In this document: positions 54,335 to 64,000 of the stretch, one piece after another | Position numbering within the stretch: position 1 is the stretch's first letter | Layout of the letters: each line of letters opens with the position of its first letter | Source: Armigeres subalbatus | Taxonomy: Eukaryota; Arthropoda; Insecta; Diptera; Culicidae | Length of the DNA: 64,000 bases | Reading direction: 5' to 3' | Assembly (NCBI RefSeq): GCF_024139115.2 | Contig: NC_085141.1 | Coordinates: forward strand, 391,826,632 to 391,890,631 | Notes under the pieces: generated by a model | Seen by the model: the letters and a program-made list of their open reading frames with translations, nothing else | What the model was told of the DNA's origin: nothing | Databases searched by the model: none | Translations under genes and position numbers: made by a program

Positions 54335-54836
54335 ATGGAACGAAATGCAAGGTTCCGAGGAAGGTACTTCACTGCGGGTGAGTTACAATTAGTTTCTTAT
54401 CAATATCTGAAATACTAATTTATTCTGCGTACAGTTTTAGGAAGGCTTAATGATTTTACCGGCAATCATCAAGAAATCACCTCGGAAACCACCTCTTTGA
54501 TTTTATCACAAATCCCGCAAGGTAAGTACGACGTTATTAGAACTAATTTTTATATGTAAATACCTGATATCCCAAGTAAATTATTGCTTATTAATTTTTG
54601 CGGTTATGGGATCTAACCTCAAACTACATATAAAGACACCGGCATTCAGTGGCGTAGCCAAATTTACCTACAACTTCCTTCATGACTTTTTTCTGAGTAA
54701 TTCGGCAATTTTTCTTCTTTTTACAGATTCGAAACGTTGTTTCCATCAACTATTTGATCGTGACAGCAGAGGACACGGCACACATCTTGCAGGATCATTA
54801 AAGTCATTCATTATCAATATGTCATTACTATGTTAG
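54335..54836 (+). CDS. Candidate three-exon small protein inside a TIR element
   Basis: The exons are 54335-54377, 54435-54521 and 54727-54836. All introns have GT-AG borders (GTGAGT to TACAG; GTAAGT to TTTACAG). Joined, they give an uninterrupted 79-codon frame from ATG to TAG. The product starts MERNARFRGRYFTAV. Its third exon contains DRDSRGHGTHLAGS, which resembles the His active-site motif (HGTHxAG) of S8 subtilases, but the Asp and Ser motifs and the full domain are absent. AATAAA follows at about 54859. It is either a captured exon set or a short gene belonging to the element. Function is unknown. Confidence 0.45.
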
Positions 54837-54904
54837 TTTTTCTATTTTTAAAATAGTTTGAATAAAAAAATGAAAACATGATGATATTTATAGATTTTAG
54901 TATG

Positions 54905-55136
54905 TATCCAGCTGTCCACGCTCGGTAATGGCGGCTTGTCGGTGTGCAAAAATCAATCGGTCGCTGTACTGTTTGACACTAGCTGGAGGAAAACTCAGTG
55001 CCGAAAAGGCCTTTTTTCCCTTCCCCTCACCCAGGAACGCCAGTGGGCTTTCCTCCAGCTAGTGTCAAACAGTACAGTGACCAATTGATTTTTACACACC
55101 GATAAGCCGCCATTACCGAGCGTGGAAAGCTGGATA
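54905..55136. mobile_element. Fold-back element with TATCCAGC ends, copy B
   Basis: TATCCAGCTGTCCACGCTCG at the left is mirrored by CGAGCGTGGAAAGCTGGATA at the right. The arms are about 110 bp and closely match 50481-50712. Confidence 0.88.
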
Positions 55137-55383
55137 CGAAACAAATCCTCATTTCGCCCAAAATTTGCTACCGTAAAAACCAGATTTTTAGTAATTTTCA
55201 CTCAGAGTCGACTCATTGACTATAAGTAAAAATCACCCAACCAAAGTTTTAGTAAAATAACTCAAAATTGAGTACTTAGCGAATAACTCAATTTTGAGTT
55301 GTTGCACTTTGCTGTCAAGTTGAGTGAAAAAGACTCAATTTTGAGTTGTTTCGGTTCTCCGTGTAAATAAAATTTTCTTTCCA

Positions 55384-56745
55384 CACTCAGAAATAAATTT
55401 ATACTAAATAGCTTAAAAGTCATTCTAAATGGCTATTCACCTGGTTGACCCCAAATTCGTATTCCAACCAACAATACCGGGATAGTATAACTTTAAGAAA
55501 AACATTCGCTAGTATAAGTAGGCTTTATAACTTTTTATGTTATTTAGGATATGTTTACAGTTTCTAGGTTAGGTTCGTCTGTTGTTTTTTTATTGTCAAA
55601 ATGAAAATAAAAACTAAAGCATGGATTTTGCACAGAGAAAGTTTATTTTTATTAACACCATTTGATGATCAGATATGCTGATGAGAATAGATCGCTCTTA
55701 GGACCATCTGGAGGTAGTAAGCTGGAAGTGAATGCGTGTGCCTTGGTCCTTGGTTCTATGCTGGGTTGTCTTTCGAGGATAGAGAATAGTTCGGATCGAA
55801 CGACATTGTCCACTTCCCGCAGGTAGACACATTTTGCACGATGCAATATGATACATAGCCTGCCGAATGAGATCAAAACGTCAGTCGAGAGATATGAAAT
55901 TTATCAGTTGCGCTTACCAGTATCACTCCGTTCCGTATAAATCATCAGATGGTTATCGAGTTCCGGCAAGATCTTTGTTAGTCAGCTCGCGCCAATAGAA
56001 AACCATTAGTTTGGTGCCCGGCATATACGTGAAAATGACCATCTTTACAATCGCATATCAGACGAAGCATCAACGTGTACAACAGTACTTCAAGATTTCG
56101 AGCTATGCGATGTTCCTCCATTTTATCAGGGCTGATAGCAAGATGAATAGCTACCCGTTGCAAGCCGAAAAGTTGTAGATTACGATTATGCGCTTCATCT
56201 CAGGTTTGCGCGGCAATCTAAAAAAAATTTCACTTTAATTTATGTTTGTTCTGCATATGCAAAAAAATACTCCTTACAATTTCGCCAGCAGCGTAGCTCA
56301 TGATAACGAAATCAAATATCCTTCCCGGAGTAACTTTGCCGCTGTTCCCACTTGCCTTGATGGGATAAAGCCGGTGCTGGCCGCTCCTTCTTTGTCTAAT
56401 CTCACCATGTTCTAATGGTTGAGGTGTTCAGAGGTTTACCTTCCCAGTGGTAAAAAAAACCAATATGTAACAGTCCGAAAACTTACAAATTTGAAATTTT
56501 CAAAACAAAAATTTCAGCGCGTCGACTTCACTGGACTAGAGCAATGGAGAAAATGGCGTAAATGGGAGAAAATATAAAACTCCGCAAAAGACAAAATACA
56601 AACAAAAATAAGTTCGCGTTATTCCAACTTAGTATAATTAATAATTCTGGATAGTATACTTTTTATACTACGTAAAGTATAACAGTGAAAAATGTCTAAA
56701 TAGGTTAATTTCAAATCTTTTACGGATTTATTTTATTTCTGAGTG
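55384..56745. mobile_element. 1.36 kb element with CACTCAGAAATAAA ends carrying minus-strand exons
   Basis: The left end CACTCAGAAATAAATTTATA matches the right end reverse complement CACTCAGAAATAAAATAAAT. CA lies outside both ends. Subterminal AGTATA motifs occur near both ends (55480-55525 and 56650-56685). No transposase is visible. Minus-strand exons fill the interior. Confidence 0.55.
55630..56410 (-). pseudogene. Broken spliced reading frame inside a TIR element
   Basis: On the minus strand an exon ending at 56278 (frame SGQHRLYPIKASGNSGK, VTPGRIFDFVIMSYAAGEI) has a GTAAGG donor. An acceptor TTTTTTTTAG precedes 56217, and the frame continues in phase 0 as IAAQT, a TGA, then DEAHNRNLQLFGLQRVAIHL and CDCKDGHFHVYAGHQ to TAA at 55978. 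A further donor (GTAAGC at 55917) and acceptor (CGGCAG before 55859) delimit a last exon with an open frame to 55652 and an AATAAA near 55640. The single TGA and the frame change show decay. The product is not recognised. Confidence 0.45.
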
Positions 56746-56747
56746 CA

Positions 56748-57073
56748 GGTTCCTTTAAAAGTCGTTTTGAAAATTTTGTCTTGTTTTATTATTGTGTCGC
56801 CAGCACTAAATTGTATTCCGACTTCCGACGTTTTACTTCCGAACTTACTTCCGACATCATGAACGTCAGAACAAAATTTGAATTTGCTACCAAAACATTG
56901 TCGGAAGAGCGTTCGGAAGTGTGGAAATCGACTTCCGAACCTCAATTTGGTGCCAGCGACGTTGTCAGCGACAAAACAAGCTCGATTTTGTGACAGATAA
57001 CACCGTGCAGTGCTGCATATTTATTTTATTTTTCCGTGTGAATCTCGTCGGAAGTGGGCCTTGCTGCCATATA
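56748..57073. repeat. Sequence dense in ACTTCCGAA motifs
   Basis: ACTTCCGA or its complement TCGGAAGT occurs at least seven times between 56818 and 56942, with more in the adjacent MITE. No gene is found. Confidence 0.5.
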
Positions 57074-57286
57074 TTGTCGGCGTAGCACCAACTTAGAATT
57101 CGGAAGTCGGGACTTCCGAACCGAACTTTCTTCCGAAGTTTTATCTGTCAAACTAATTGATGCGTTGTTTAGCGCATCTTTAGGCGAATCTAGCGCACTA
57201 TTTCCGAAGTTGGGAAAGTTGCCTGTATCTGGAGAAAAATTCAACTTCGGTATAAAAATCGGTCTAACTTTTATCCGGATAGACAA
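57074..57286. mobile_element. TA-flanked MITE with TTGTC ends, copy 1
   Basis: It begins TTGTCGGCGTAGCACCAAC and ends TCCGGATAGACAA, with TA on both sides. The body has several ACTTCCGAA motifs. A copy about 95 percent similar by eye lies at 61086-61297, and a terminal remnant (TCCGGATAGACAATAA) at 62040-62055. Confidence 0.8.
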
Positions 57287-57288
57287 TA

Positions 57289-57758
57289 AACAGTTTTGGT
57301 CTAAATGCACAATAAAAGATTAGGGTATCCAATCATGGTTTGAACTAACGAGCCTGGAAAAACAAAGAGACGCAATACTCCTACCTTTAACAACCTTGTG
57401 CTCGATTGGAACAACTGATTTGACAGTAAATGCGCTGTTCCAATTTTGACACTTCATCTCTTTGTTATGAGTGCCTCTTTAGCCTCTTTAGTTTGAACCA
57501 TTTTGGAATCAGTCTAAATTACCATCTTATTGGCAGGAAATGAACCTAAAACAGTATGCATATTTAGGTATACTGGAAGTGATAAAGTTCATTTAAACTT
57601 TCGTACATATTGTTAAGTAGTAAAATCTAGCGATTTTAAAACGTCCTGAATTTGTACTAAATTCCCCCCACCAGTGGCACAATTTTAAAAAGCTTGTAAA
57701 GGACGCATTTCATGACATAGAAGTAAGATCAATATATTAAAAGAAAGCCATGTTTATC
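57289..57758. other. Intergenic spacer
   Basis: Nothing is recognised apart from an imperfect inverted pair around CTCTTTGTT/AACAAAGAG at 57362-57480. Confidence 0.3.
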
Positions 57759-58082
57759 TGTAATCGATTGACTGTCGGACTATCAACGGGAGTTGCGGAA
57801 ACTGCTACAACGATAAGCAGAGCAAACAAAGCACAGCGAACAGCGGTCAAACACCAGTGCGTCGGAAAGAAATCGGAACTCAGGTTGAAGAAACATAAAT
57901 CGCGAGGAAAACTCACTTTCAATGGAACTTTATTAGTAACGAATAAAAGTCGCGTCCACGCGGATACAAAAACAATTTTGGTATGGAAAAATAAACATTG
58001 TTGCTAGTTCGGCTTACTTGTTCTGAAGCAAGGGGTGATCAAACAAACAAACGAAAAAAGGCGTAAGCATTGCTTTCCGTCA
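57759..58082 (-). repeat. 3' LTR of the copia element
   Basis: On the minus strand GAGGAGGAG (polypurine tract) is followed by TGACGGAAAGCAATGC, the LTR start. The LTR ends TCGATTACA at 57759. It contains an AATAAAG signal. No 5' LTR is present in the window. Confidence 0.6.
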
Positions 58083-61000
58083 CTCCTCCTCAATTTGCAG
58101 CCATTTTACGCTCAAACCCCGGGCACATCCCGGAGACGCTCGAGCCTCGTAGGCCCAAGAGGCTTTGTTGAGACGTCCGCTGCCATAACATCGGTTGAAC
58201 AGTACTCCAGGGTCAACTGTCCACTGCTACATAGCTCCTCTACGTATCGCTCCTTCGTGTCGATATGTTTCGACCTTCGACTTGATCGACCAGTCTTCGC
58301 AAATGATATGCAACTCTGATTGTCCTCTCTAATAATTGTCGGTCTGATCGCTCCTCTTCCAGGTCAATTAGCAGTTTCCTAAGCCAGATTGCGTCCTGGC
58401 TGGCCTCACAAAGCGCAACATATTCGGCTTCCATGGAGCTGAGAGTCACGCACGTTTGACCTCGCGTTTGACGTCTGCTTGCCAATACGACCGCTCCGTT
58501 ACCAAGCTTGATGACAAACCCCGATGTTGAACGGCGTGTTTCTGCGTCATCTGCCCAGTCCGAATCGCTGTACCCCGAAAGAACACTATCTCTACCGGCT
58601 CTCGGATGTAGGTAGTACTCTTTTATACCCTGTAAATAGCGCAGTACACGTTTAGCAGCCTTCAAATCACGTTCCGTTGGTTTCGCAAACCTTCGTTCAA
58701 GGATTGCCGCACCAGCGGCATTATCCGGTCGGGCACACACCGATAGGTAGAGCAGATCGCCTACCAAGTTTCTGTATTGGGTAACGCTCTCGAAATCACT
58801 ACTAGTATCTACGGTCTTTACATACCCAGGATCCATTGGGCATTTCGCGGATTCGGCTTGACTACTCCCGAACTTGTCAATCAGCTGTTGAATATACGCC
58901 AGCAAACGTAATTTAAATGCTCCTCCTTCACGTTTCACCTCCATACCAAGGAAATAGCTTACATTCCCCAAGCAAGTCAGTTGAAATTCATCATTGAGGG
59001 CCTCAATAACTCGCTGAATCTCACTTTCGTCGACGGATGCGACAAGAATGTCGTCCACATAGACCAATAGAAACACAGTTGTGTCACGTAAGGTACGTTG
59101 ATGAATAAACATTGATCAGCGGTAGACTGTTGGAAACCAAGCCGACCCAGAACTTCCTGAAGCTTCTTGTTCCAACACCTCGCCGACCGCCGCAGCCCGT
59201 ATATGCTGCGTTTGAGCCGACAAACCAACTCCTACTGGCCGGATACAGCGTAACATGGCGGTTGCTTCATATACACGTCCTCTTGAAGCTCCGCGTTCAA
59301 ATACGCCGTGTTAATATCAAGATGTTTACCTGCAAGTTCTTTCTTAGCGGCACAGCAAGGAATATGTGGAATGTAGCTTGTTGCGTTACCGGAGCATACA
59401 CTTGGTCGAAATCTTCACCGTACTTCTGCGCATAGCTTGCGGTCCTTGCACTTCACTACCTGTCCCAACTCGTTTTTCTTCGCCTTAAAAACCCATTTTG
59501 AACCGATGAGCTTGCGTCCTTTCGGAATCGCCACAAGCTCCCAGGTTCCATTTCTTCGATGCGACTCTAGTTCTTCGATCATTGCATCCCGCCACACTTG
59601 CTTCTGTTTAGCTTCTTCGACACTGTTCGGTTCTTCTTGAAAACATTCCGCACTTCCTGCTACAATGTCCAGCACAAAATCGTTCAAATACTGGTGCCTA
59701 ACACCATGGGTCTTCCTTGCCGATCTCTGTTCTTCATGATTCATGCTAATTGTCGCTCAACGAGTCGTATACACTTTCACTATCACTCAGTTCATCGACT
59801 GGTTGTGGGGCCGCTTGGCCACACCGTGATTTTAGCATTGGGCAACCATGTTTTCGTGACGATTATTTTGATTGCATTTTGTTCTAAGTGAGACGTCTGT
59901 TTCTCTGTGCTAAGAGGGTCTTCACGTACACTTTGCGGTGATTTCACACCCACTGATTCTTCTCCGTTTTTCTTGAACGGCAGGATTTTCACTTTTTCCC
60001 TGGGTGCTGCGGATAGAGCCGATTTTCTGTTCTCAAGCGAGTAGCGGGATATTTTAAAATCAATCCTATAAGCAGAATTATTTTGCAGTTCTCCGGCTGT
60101 CAAACATTTTCCGCTCTTCGAATTTCTCTTTCCATGCTTTCCATGCACGAATGCGCGAGACTCTACATGACTTTACAATGGTTTACATACATTCCTACTC
60201 CAAATCAGTTGCTGAATCTCGTGAAATCTCGCTTTTTAGTTGCATTCCTACTAATTATCCACTCGAAATATAATGTGAATATATTTGTTACAAAGAATGC
60301 AAAACTCAAACTAAGTTTATTTTTTTCCCAAATAATAACAATACTTCTCAATATAAGATCTAAAACGAACATAACCACAATCTTCAATGTTTGGCTCCGG
60401 CACAATAGAAAATATTGGCTTCAGTTTGACAAATTGATTCTATCCGCACCACCCAGCTTTTTCCATAACAGCTCGTTGCTCCTTCTCAGGAACAACCGAG
60501 AACTCCGCAACGACGACGAACCATTTCCGAGTTCAATTAAACCGTGCATCACGGCTCACAGTGATTTGTTTGGTCTCTCGATCGACAAACCGGTACCCCT
60601 TATTCTCCATGGAATATCCAACCAGGGTGAGTTTACGCCCTTTGCTGTCCATTTTAGCTCTTTTCACTGACGGTATGTGCACATAGGCTTCACTTCCAAA
60701 CACTCTTATGTAACTGAGGTCCGGCCTTCTTCCCTACCACAGCTCGTAGGGAGTACGCTGGATAGATCTTGACGGCAGCCGATTCTGGAGGTAGGTGATC
60801 GTCAGTACGGCTTCGCCCCAAAAACGCTTCTCCAAACCAGAATCCAGCAACATACGAGTTGCCATCTCTGTTATTGAGCGATTTTTCCGCTCCGCGACTC
60901 CGTCAGACTGCGGTGAATACGGCGTAGTATATTGCGGTACGATTCCCTCCTTTTTAAAGAAGCTTCGCAACTCAGAGCTTGAAAACTCTCCTTCGCCGTC

Positions 61001-62040
61001 AGAGCGGATCACACGAGGTTTACGCCCGAATACATTCTCTATCCATCGAACGAAAATGTCACAGTGAAACGGCTGTGTTCATCTAATGTCGGCGTAGCAC
61101 CAAGTTAGAATTCGGAAGTCGGGACTTCCGAACCGAACTTTCTTCCGAAGTTTTATTTGTCAAACTAATTGATGCGTTGTTTAGCGCATCTTTAGGCGAA
61201 TCCAGCGCACTACTTCCGAAGTTGGGAAAGTTGCCTGTATCTGGAGAAAAATCCAACTTCGGTATAAAAGCGGTATAAATTTATTCCGGATAGACAATAT
61301 AAGATGCATCACATATCTGTTGCCACTCGGAGTCGTTTGTTTCATAGGGCCACATAAGTCGGTATGGATGATATCCAGTACTTGACTAGACTTCCTTTCC
61401 TCAACCGGCGGAAACGGAGCGCGAGCCGACTTTCCCTCAGCACAACATTCGCAAACGATTTTCAAATCACATTTGCTTACCTTCACTCCAGTAGCCATGT
61501 CATCCTTCAACAGACGCTCGACCGCAGCCCAATCACGGTGGCCTAGCCGCCGATGCCACTGATGTTGGCAATGCTCTGTATGTTGACCAACAGAGGCACT
61601 CAATGACGTCACTCCTTGCCGCAGGTTATACAGTCCGTTATTTCGCGTTCCGGTTACCACTACACTTCCACTTTGATCGCATATGTTGCAAACATCCTTC
61701 CCAAAGTTTACACTCAATCCTTTCCGGCTCAACTGGCTCACGGAAATCAAACTTGATGCAAGCCCGGGTACGTACTGCACATTATCCATTTCGATTTTCA
61801 CTGTATTGTCCTTGTCGTCGACACCAAACAACACGCCACTTCCGTGACCAAGCATCTGTGTACGTTTACCATCAGCGAGGGTAACCGACCCCATATCGCA
61901 CTTCTTCAGTGAGGAAAAGAATGACTCATCGGATGTCATGTGAGCACTGGTTCCACTGTCAATCACCCACGACGAAAAATCACTACCGACGGTGAACGCT
62001 ACACTTCTGGTTTCACTATTAGCGGCCTTTGCCCGGTGTT
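58083..62040 (-). pseudogene. Degraded Ty1/copia pol with inserted MITE
   Basis: Read on the minus strand from 62040, the order is protease (VIDSGTSAHMTSDESF), GAG-pre-integrase (WHRRLGHRDWAAVERL, CECCAEGKSARAPF), integrase start (HTDLCGPMK), a MITE at 61086-61297, integrase core (SDGEGEFSS, SPQSDGVAERKNRS), post-integrase region (60720-60430), RT N-terminus (SHRRNGTWELV, IGSKWVFKAKKNE, 59590-59440), RT core with intact YVDD near 59060, and RNase H (SDSDWADD, LSSMEAEYVAL). A shifted continuation ends MAADVSTKPLG near 58160. Frameshifts lie near 59420, 59110 and 58270. The stretch 59800-60430 does not read as pol and may include another insertion. Gag and 5' LTR are absent. Confidence 0.9.
61086..61297. 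mobile_element. TA-flanked MITE, copy 2, inside copia integrase
   Basis: It has the same sequence as 57074-57286 and is flanked by TA (61084-61085 and 61298-61299). Removing it rejoins the integrase frame at HLID. Confidence 0.85.
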
Positions 62041-62505
62041 CCGGATAGACAATAACCTTGGCTCATTGTAGCGATAAATGTATGTGTGTGACCAAGACAA
62101 TTGACAAATCATAAGTATTGATGTGTATTGTTCATGAATGTATGTTATTGTTTATAAATTAGTCCGTACTATCCAGTGAAAATAGAAAGACCGTGGAGAA
62201 ACGATTTAGAGTTTATGAATAAACTTTCTTCTGCTATCACGCATTTCCCAGGGATTGATATTGTCTAGTCGATCGGCATCAGCCGTGTCTGCTGTTTTTT
62301 GAACAAACAACATGGACTAGAATATCCAGCTCTGAAGAGATCGTTCGTTGAAGACTCGAGTAGTGGACATCCTGGTAGATGACAGTGTAGAAGAGAAGTG
62401 AGCGGCGAAGAATGCTTTTATCGAAACCGTCGAGAACAACTTGGGTGATTCTGAGGTAAACTAGCCTAGGGCTAAAAACATTCTTAATAAAGATTTAAAA
62501 AAAAT
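62041..62505. other. Unassigned sequence
   Basis: It starts with the terminal remnant TCCGGATAGACAATAA of the TTGTC MITE family, which truncates the copia element. Nothing else is recognised. Confidence 0.35.
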
Positions 62506-62721
62506 ATTGTATTTCTAGTTGAAAACCGAAGTGAGCTCTCGCGACTATCGAGTTTTCTCCCGTTTCCTTTTGTCGCAACTACGTCGCGACTAGTGCGCAT
62601 CACGGCGCACGGCGGTGGCATAGATGCGCACTAGTCGCGATGCAGTTGCGACATCAGGAAATAAGGAAAAACTCAATCGTCGCGAGAGCTCACTTCGGTT
62701 TTCAACTGGAAGTACAATACT
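62506..62721. mobile_element. Long fold-back with TATTGTA ends
   Basis: Arms of about 95 bp mirror each other: GTTGAAAACCGAAGTGAGCT at the left with AGCTCACTTCGGTTTTCAAC at the right, and inner ACTAGTGCGCAT with ATGCGCACTAGT. The central loop is about 23 bp. Confidence 0.85.
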
Positions 62722-63589
62722 TGGGTGAGCTGCGCACTCAGCAAAAAGAATGGATTACAAATGTAATCCAATGGGAGATTGAGGAGCGTAGAGAGGCAAA
62801 GGCTGTGGAACGGGAAGAATCGAAGGAGCAAAGTACGAGTCCCGTCAACGGTAAATATCTCTGTAAGTGGCAGTCGGGCGGTGCTGCAGGCTGGACAGGT
62901 GGGCATGGGTGGACTTCTTGAACGATGAAGAAAGGATGGCTGCAGCAACCAGAGATGTCGAGACGAGCCAGCCTCGGGCTGAAAGTCTCGATAATAAAGA
63001 CAAAAAAAGCAATTACTCACTGACTTGGACAGCTGAAATGTTGGTTCAAGCACTTCGGATGGCTTCTTCAAGTCTCAGCCAGATTTCTTCAAAAAGCAGC
63101 CTCCGAATCTAAAGGGGCCTTGAGGTTGATGTGCGAATGTTGTAGCAATCATTACCTAATATTTTGTCATTCTGGTGTAAGTCAACAAGCTGGAAGTGTC
63201 CCTTTATTCGCTATTTTTCATCTTTGTATACAATGGAGTCTGTAGACCAAAGATACTTTAACAGTTTTCGAAACATTTTCATGCTTAAAAATGTGTGATA
63301 TTCCATAATCAATACTAAACATTACCATTATTAATATCAAGTTCCACACCAATAGTCACCAAAACTACTGCTCTTTATTTTCACTCCATTGACACTCCAT
63401 ACACGTCTATTTCAAACTCCTCACTTCCTGATCTACACTGTTATTCTAGAATACCACAAAATGTTCAACGAGTATTTTTTCCACAATCTTTGCTTGCTTT
63501 AAAGAATTGTACAATGCGAGCCGCAGTTCTTCCTGTGGAGTAAAGGTTAAAACATGAAAATCTGTGTTGTAGAGATGCAAGGGATTTTC
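62722..63589. other. Unassigned sequence with two short open frames
   Basis: Open plus-strand stretches at 62722-62921 (Glu/Arg-rich) and 62867-63112 overlap in different frames. A frameshifted gag-like or host exon remnant is possible, but no family is recognised. Confidence 0.25.
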
Positions 63590-63787
63590 AAAAGATATTT
63601 TAGTTACTAGATAAAGATTGTCGCTTCGGTTCCCTTTGTTCTGCTGTCCGGAACATGTTGGGTACCAAGCTGTCAAATCGTATGGATTTTCCTTCTTTGA
63701 CATTTAGCTCCCCTATCCTCGCCAGCAAAAGATGTTCCGGACAGCGACGACAGCGACAATCTTTATCTTGTAACTAAAATATCTTTT
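63590..63787. mobile_element. hAT-like MITE, copy 2
   Basis: It has the same ends as 31946-32135 (AAAAGATATTTTAGTTACTA). GATTTTC flanks it on both sides (63583-63589 and 63788-63794). The TIR is better kept than in copy 1. Confidence 0.85.
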
Positions 63788-63807
63788 GATTTTCTGATAG
63801 AGTCGGA

Positions 63808-64000
63808 GCTTAGCCTAGCGGTAAGATGCGCGGCTATAAAGCAAGACCATGCTGAGGGTGGCTGTTACTTCTCAGCGAAATCGATACGATCTTGGTGGGG
63901 CGATTGACCGTGTACCATACCTTGAGCTGCTTTGGCAGTTTATAATTGTGGAACATATAGACGACTCTGATGTGGTAAATGGTTACGAAACGCTATATTA
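63808..64000 (+). mobile_element. tRNA-like SINE head, truncated by the window edge
   Basis: GGAGCTTAGCCTAGCGGTAA and GATGCGCGGCTATAAAGCAA resemble the tRNA-derived start of mosquito SINEs, with the A box in TAGCCTAGCGG. The B box is not seen, so it is truncated or diverged. Confidence 0.4.

Larger units (their letters stand above)
54021..55363. mobile_element. 1.34 kb TA-flanked element carrying a three-exon frame
   Basis: The left end CACTGAGATTCGAAAC matches the right end reverse complement CACGGAGAACCGAAAC. TA is on both sides (54019-54020 and 55364-55365). Subterminal ACTCAAAATTGAGT palindromes occur near the right end. A fold-back element is inserted at 54905-55136. No transposase is visible. 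A small spliced reading frame occupies the left half. Confidence 0.7.

Noticed and set aside
54770..54800. An active subtilisin-type protease at the HGTHLAG motif
   Set aside because: Only the His motif is present in a 79-residue product; the Asp and Ser motifs and the fold are missing.
62640..62921. A 93-codon plus-strand frame starting in the fold-back arm
   Set aside because: Its first third lies in an inverted repeat arm, and no family is recognised, so no gene is called.

Overview
The window is animal nuclear DNA, most likely from a mosquito (Culicidae, Aedes-like). It is AT-rich, has sparse genes with short GT-AG introns, and is filled with mosquito-type transposable elements: degraded Ty3/gypsy, Ty1/copia and non-LTR elements, tRNA-derived SINEs, and many small inverted-repeat DNA elements (MITEs and fold-backs) nested in each other. 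The genus is an inference from the repeat style and from protein similarity recalled by eye. No search was run.

Four conserved host genes can be supported. They are a GH99 endo-alpha-mannosidase-like Golgi protein (15650-17231, +), a ZAD/C2H2 zinc-finger protein (34350-35734, -), the exosome subunit MTR3/EXOSC6 (44041-45016, +) and the splicing factor SF3B5 (46931-47188, -). The genes are unrelated in function and are separated by transposon-derived DNA. Two further small spliced reading frames are candidates: 40505-41869 (+, 116 codons) and 54335-54836 (+, 79 codons).

Layout. 1-1500: non-LTR retrotransposon fragment (-). 2024-4092: copy 1 of a 2.07 kb TIR element. 4400-7866: broken gypsy pol (+), itself hit by a MITE. 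7888-10800: inverted and tandem mosquito repeat units with an inserted TA element. 11000-12200: scrambled gypsy pieces. 12735-14805: copy 2 of the 2.07 kb element. 15650-17231: GH99 gene. 17771-18536: hairpin repeats and a LINE ORF1 fragment. 21197-23965: nested TIR elements. 24608-25440: a SINE with a long 5' extension inside one target-site duplication. 26035-28480: LINE tail and a gypsy element (-). 29790-31484: copia fragment (+). 34350-35734: zinc-finger gene. 35955-43365: many MITEs, a LINE tail and the 116-codon candidate gene. 44041-47188: MTR3 and SF3B5, with a SINE between them. 48180-49335: degenerate tandem repeat. 51613-53688: copy 3 of the 2.07 kb element, splitting a SINE. 54021-56745: two adjacent TIR elements, each carrying a small spliced reading frame. 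57759-62040: copia element (-) with a 3' LTR and an inserted MITE.

Two signals deserve attention. First, several short-TIR DNA elements here each contain an intron-bearing short reading frame unrelated to a transposase, which looks like gene capture by non-autonomous transposons. Second, the GH99 gene is intact but lacks both acidic residues of the family's EWHE catalytic motif, so it may be a pseudoenzyme.
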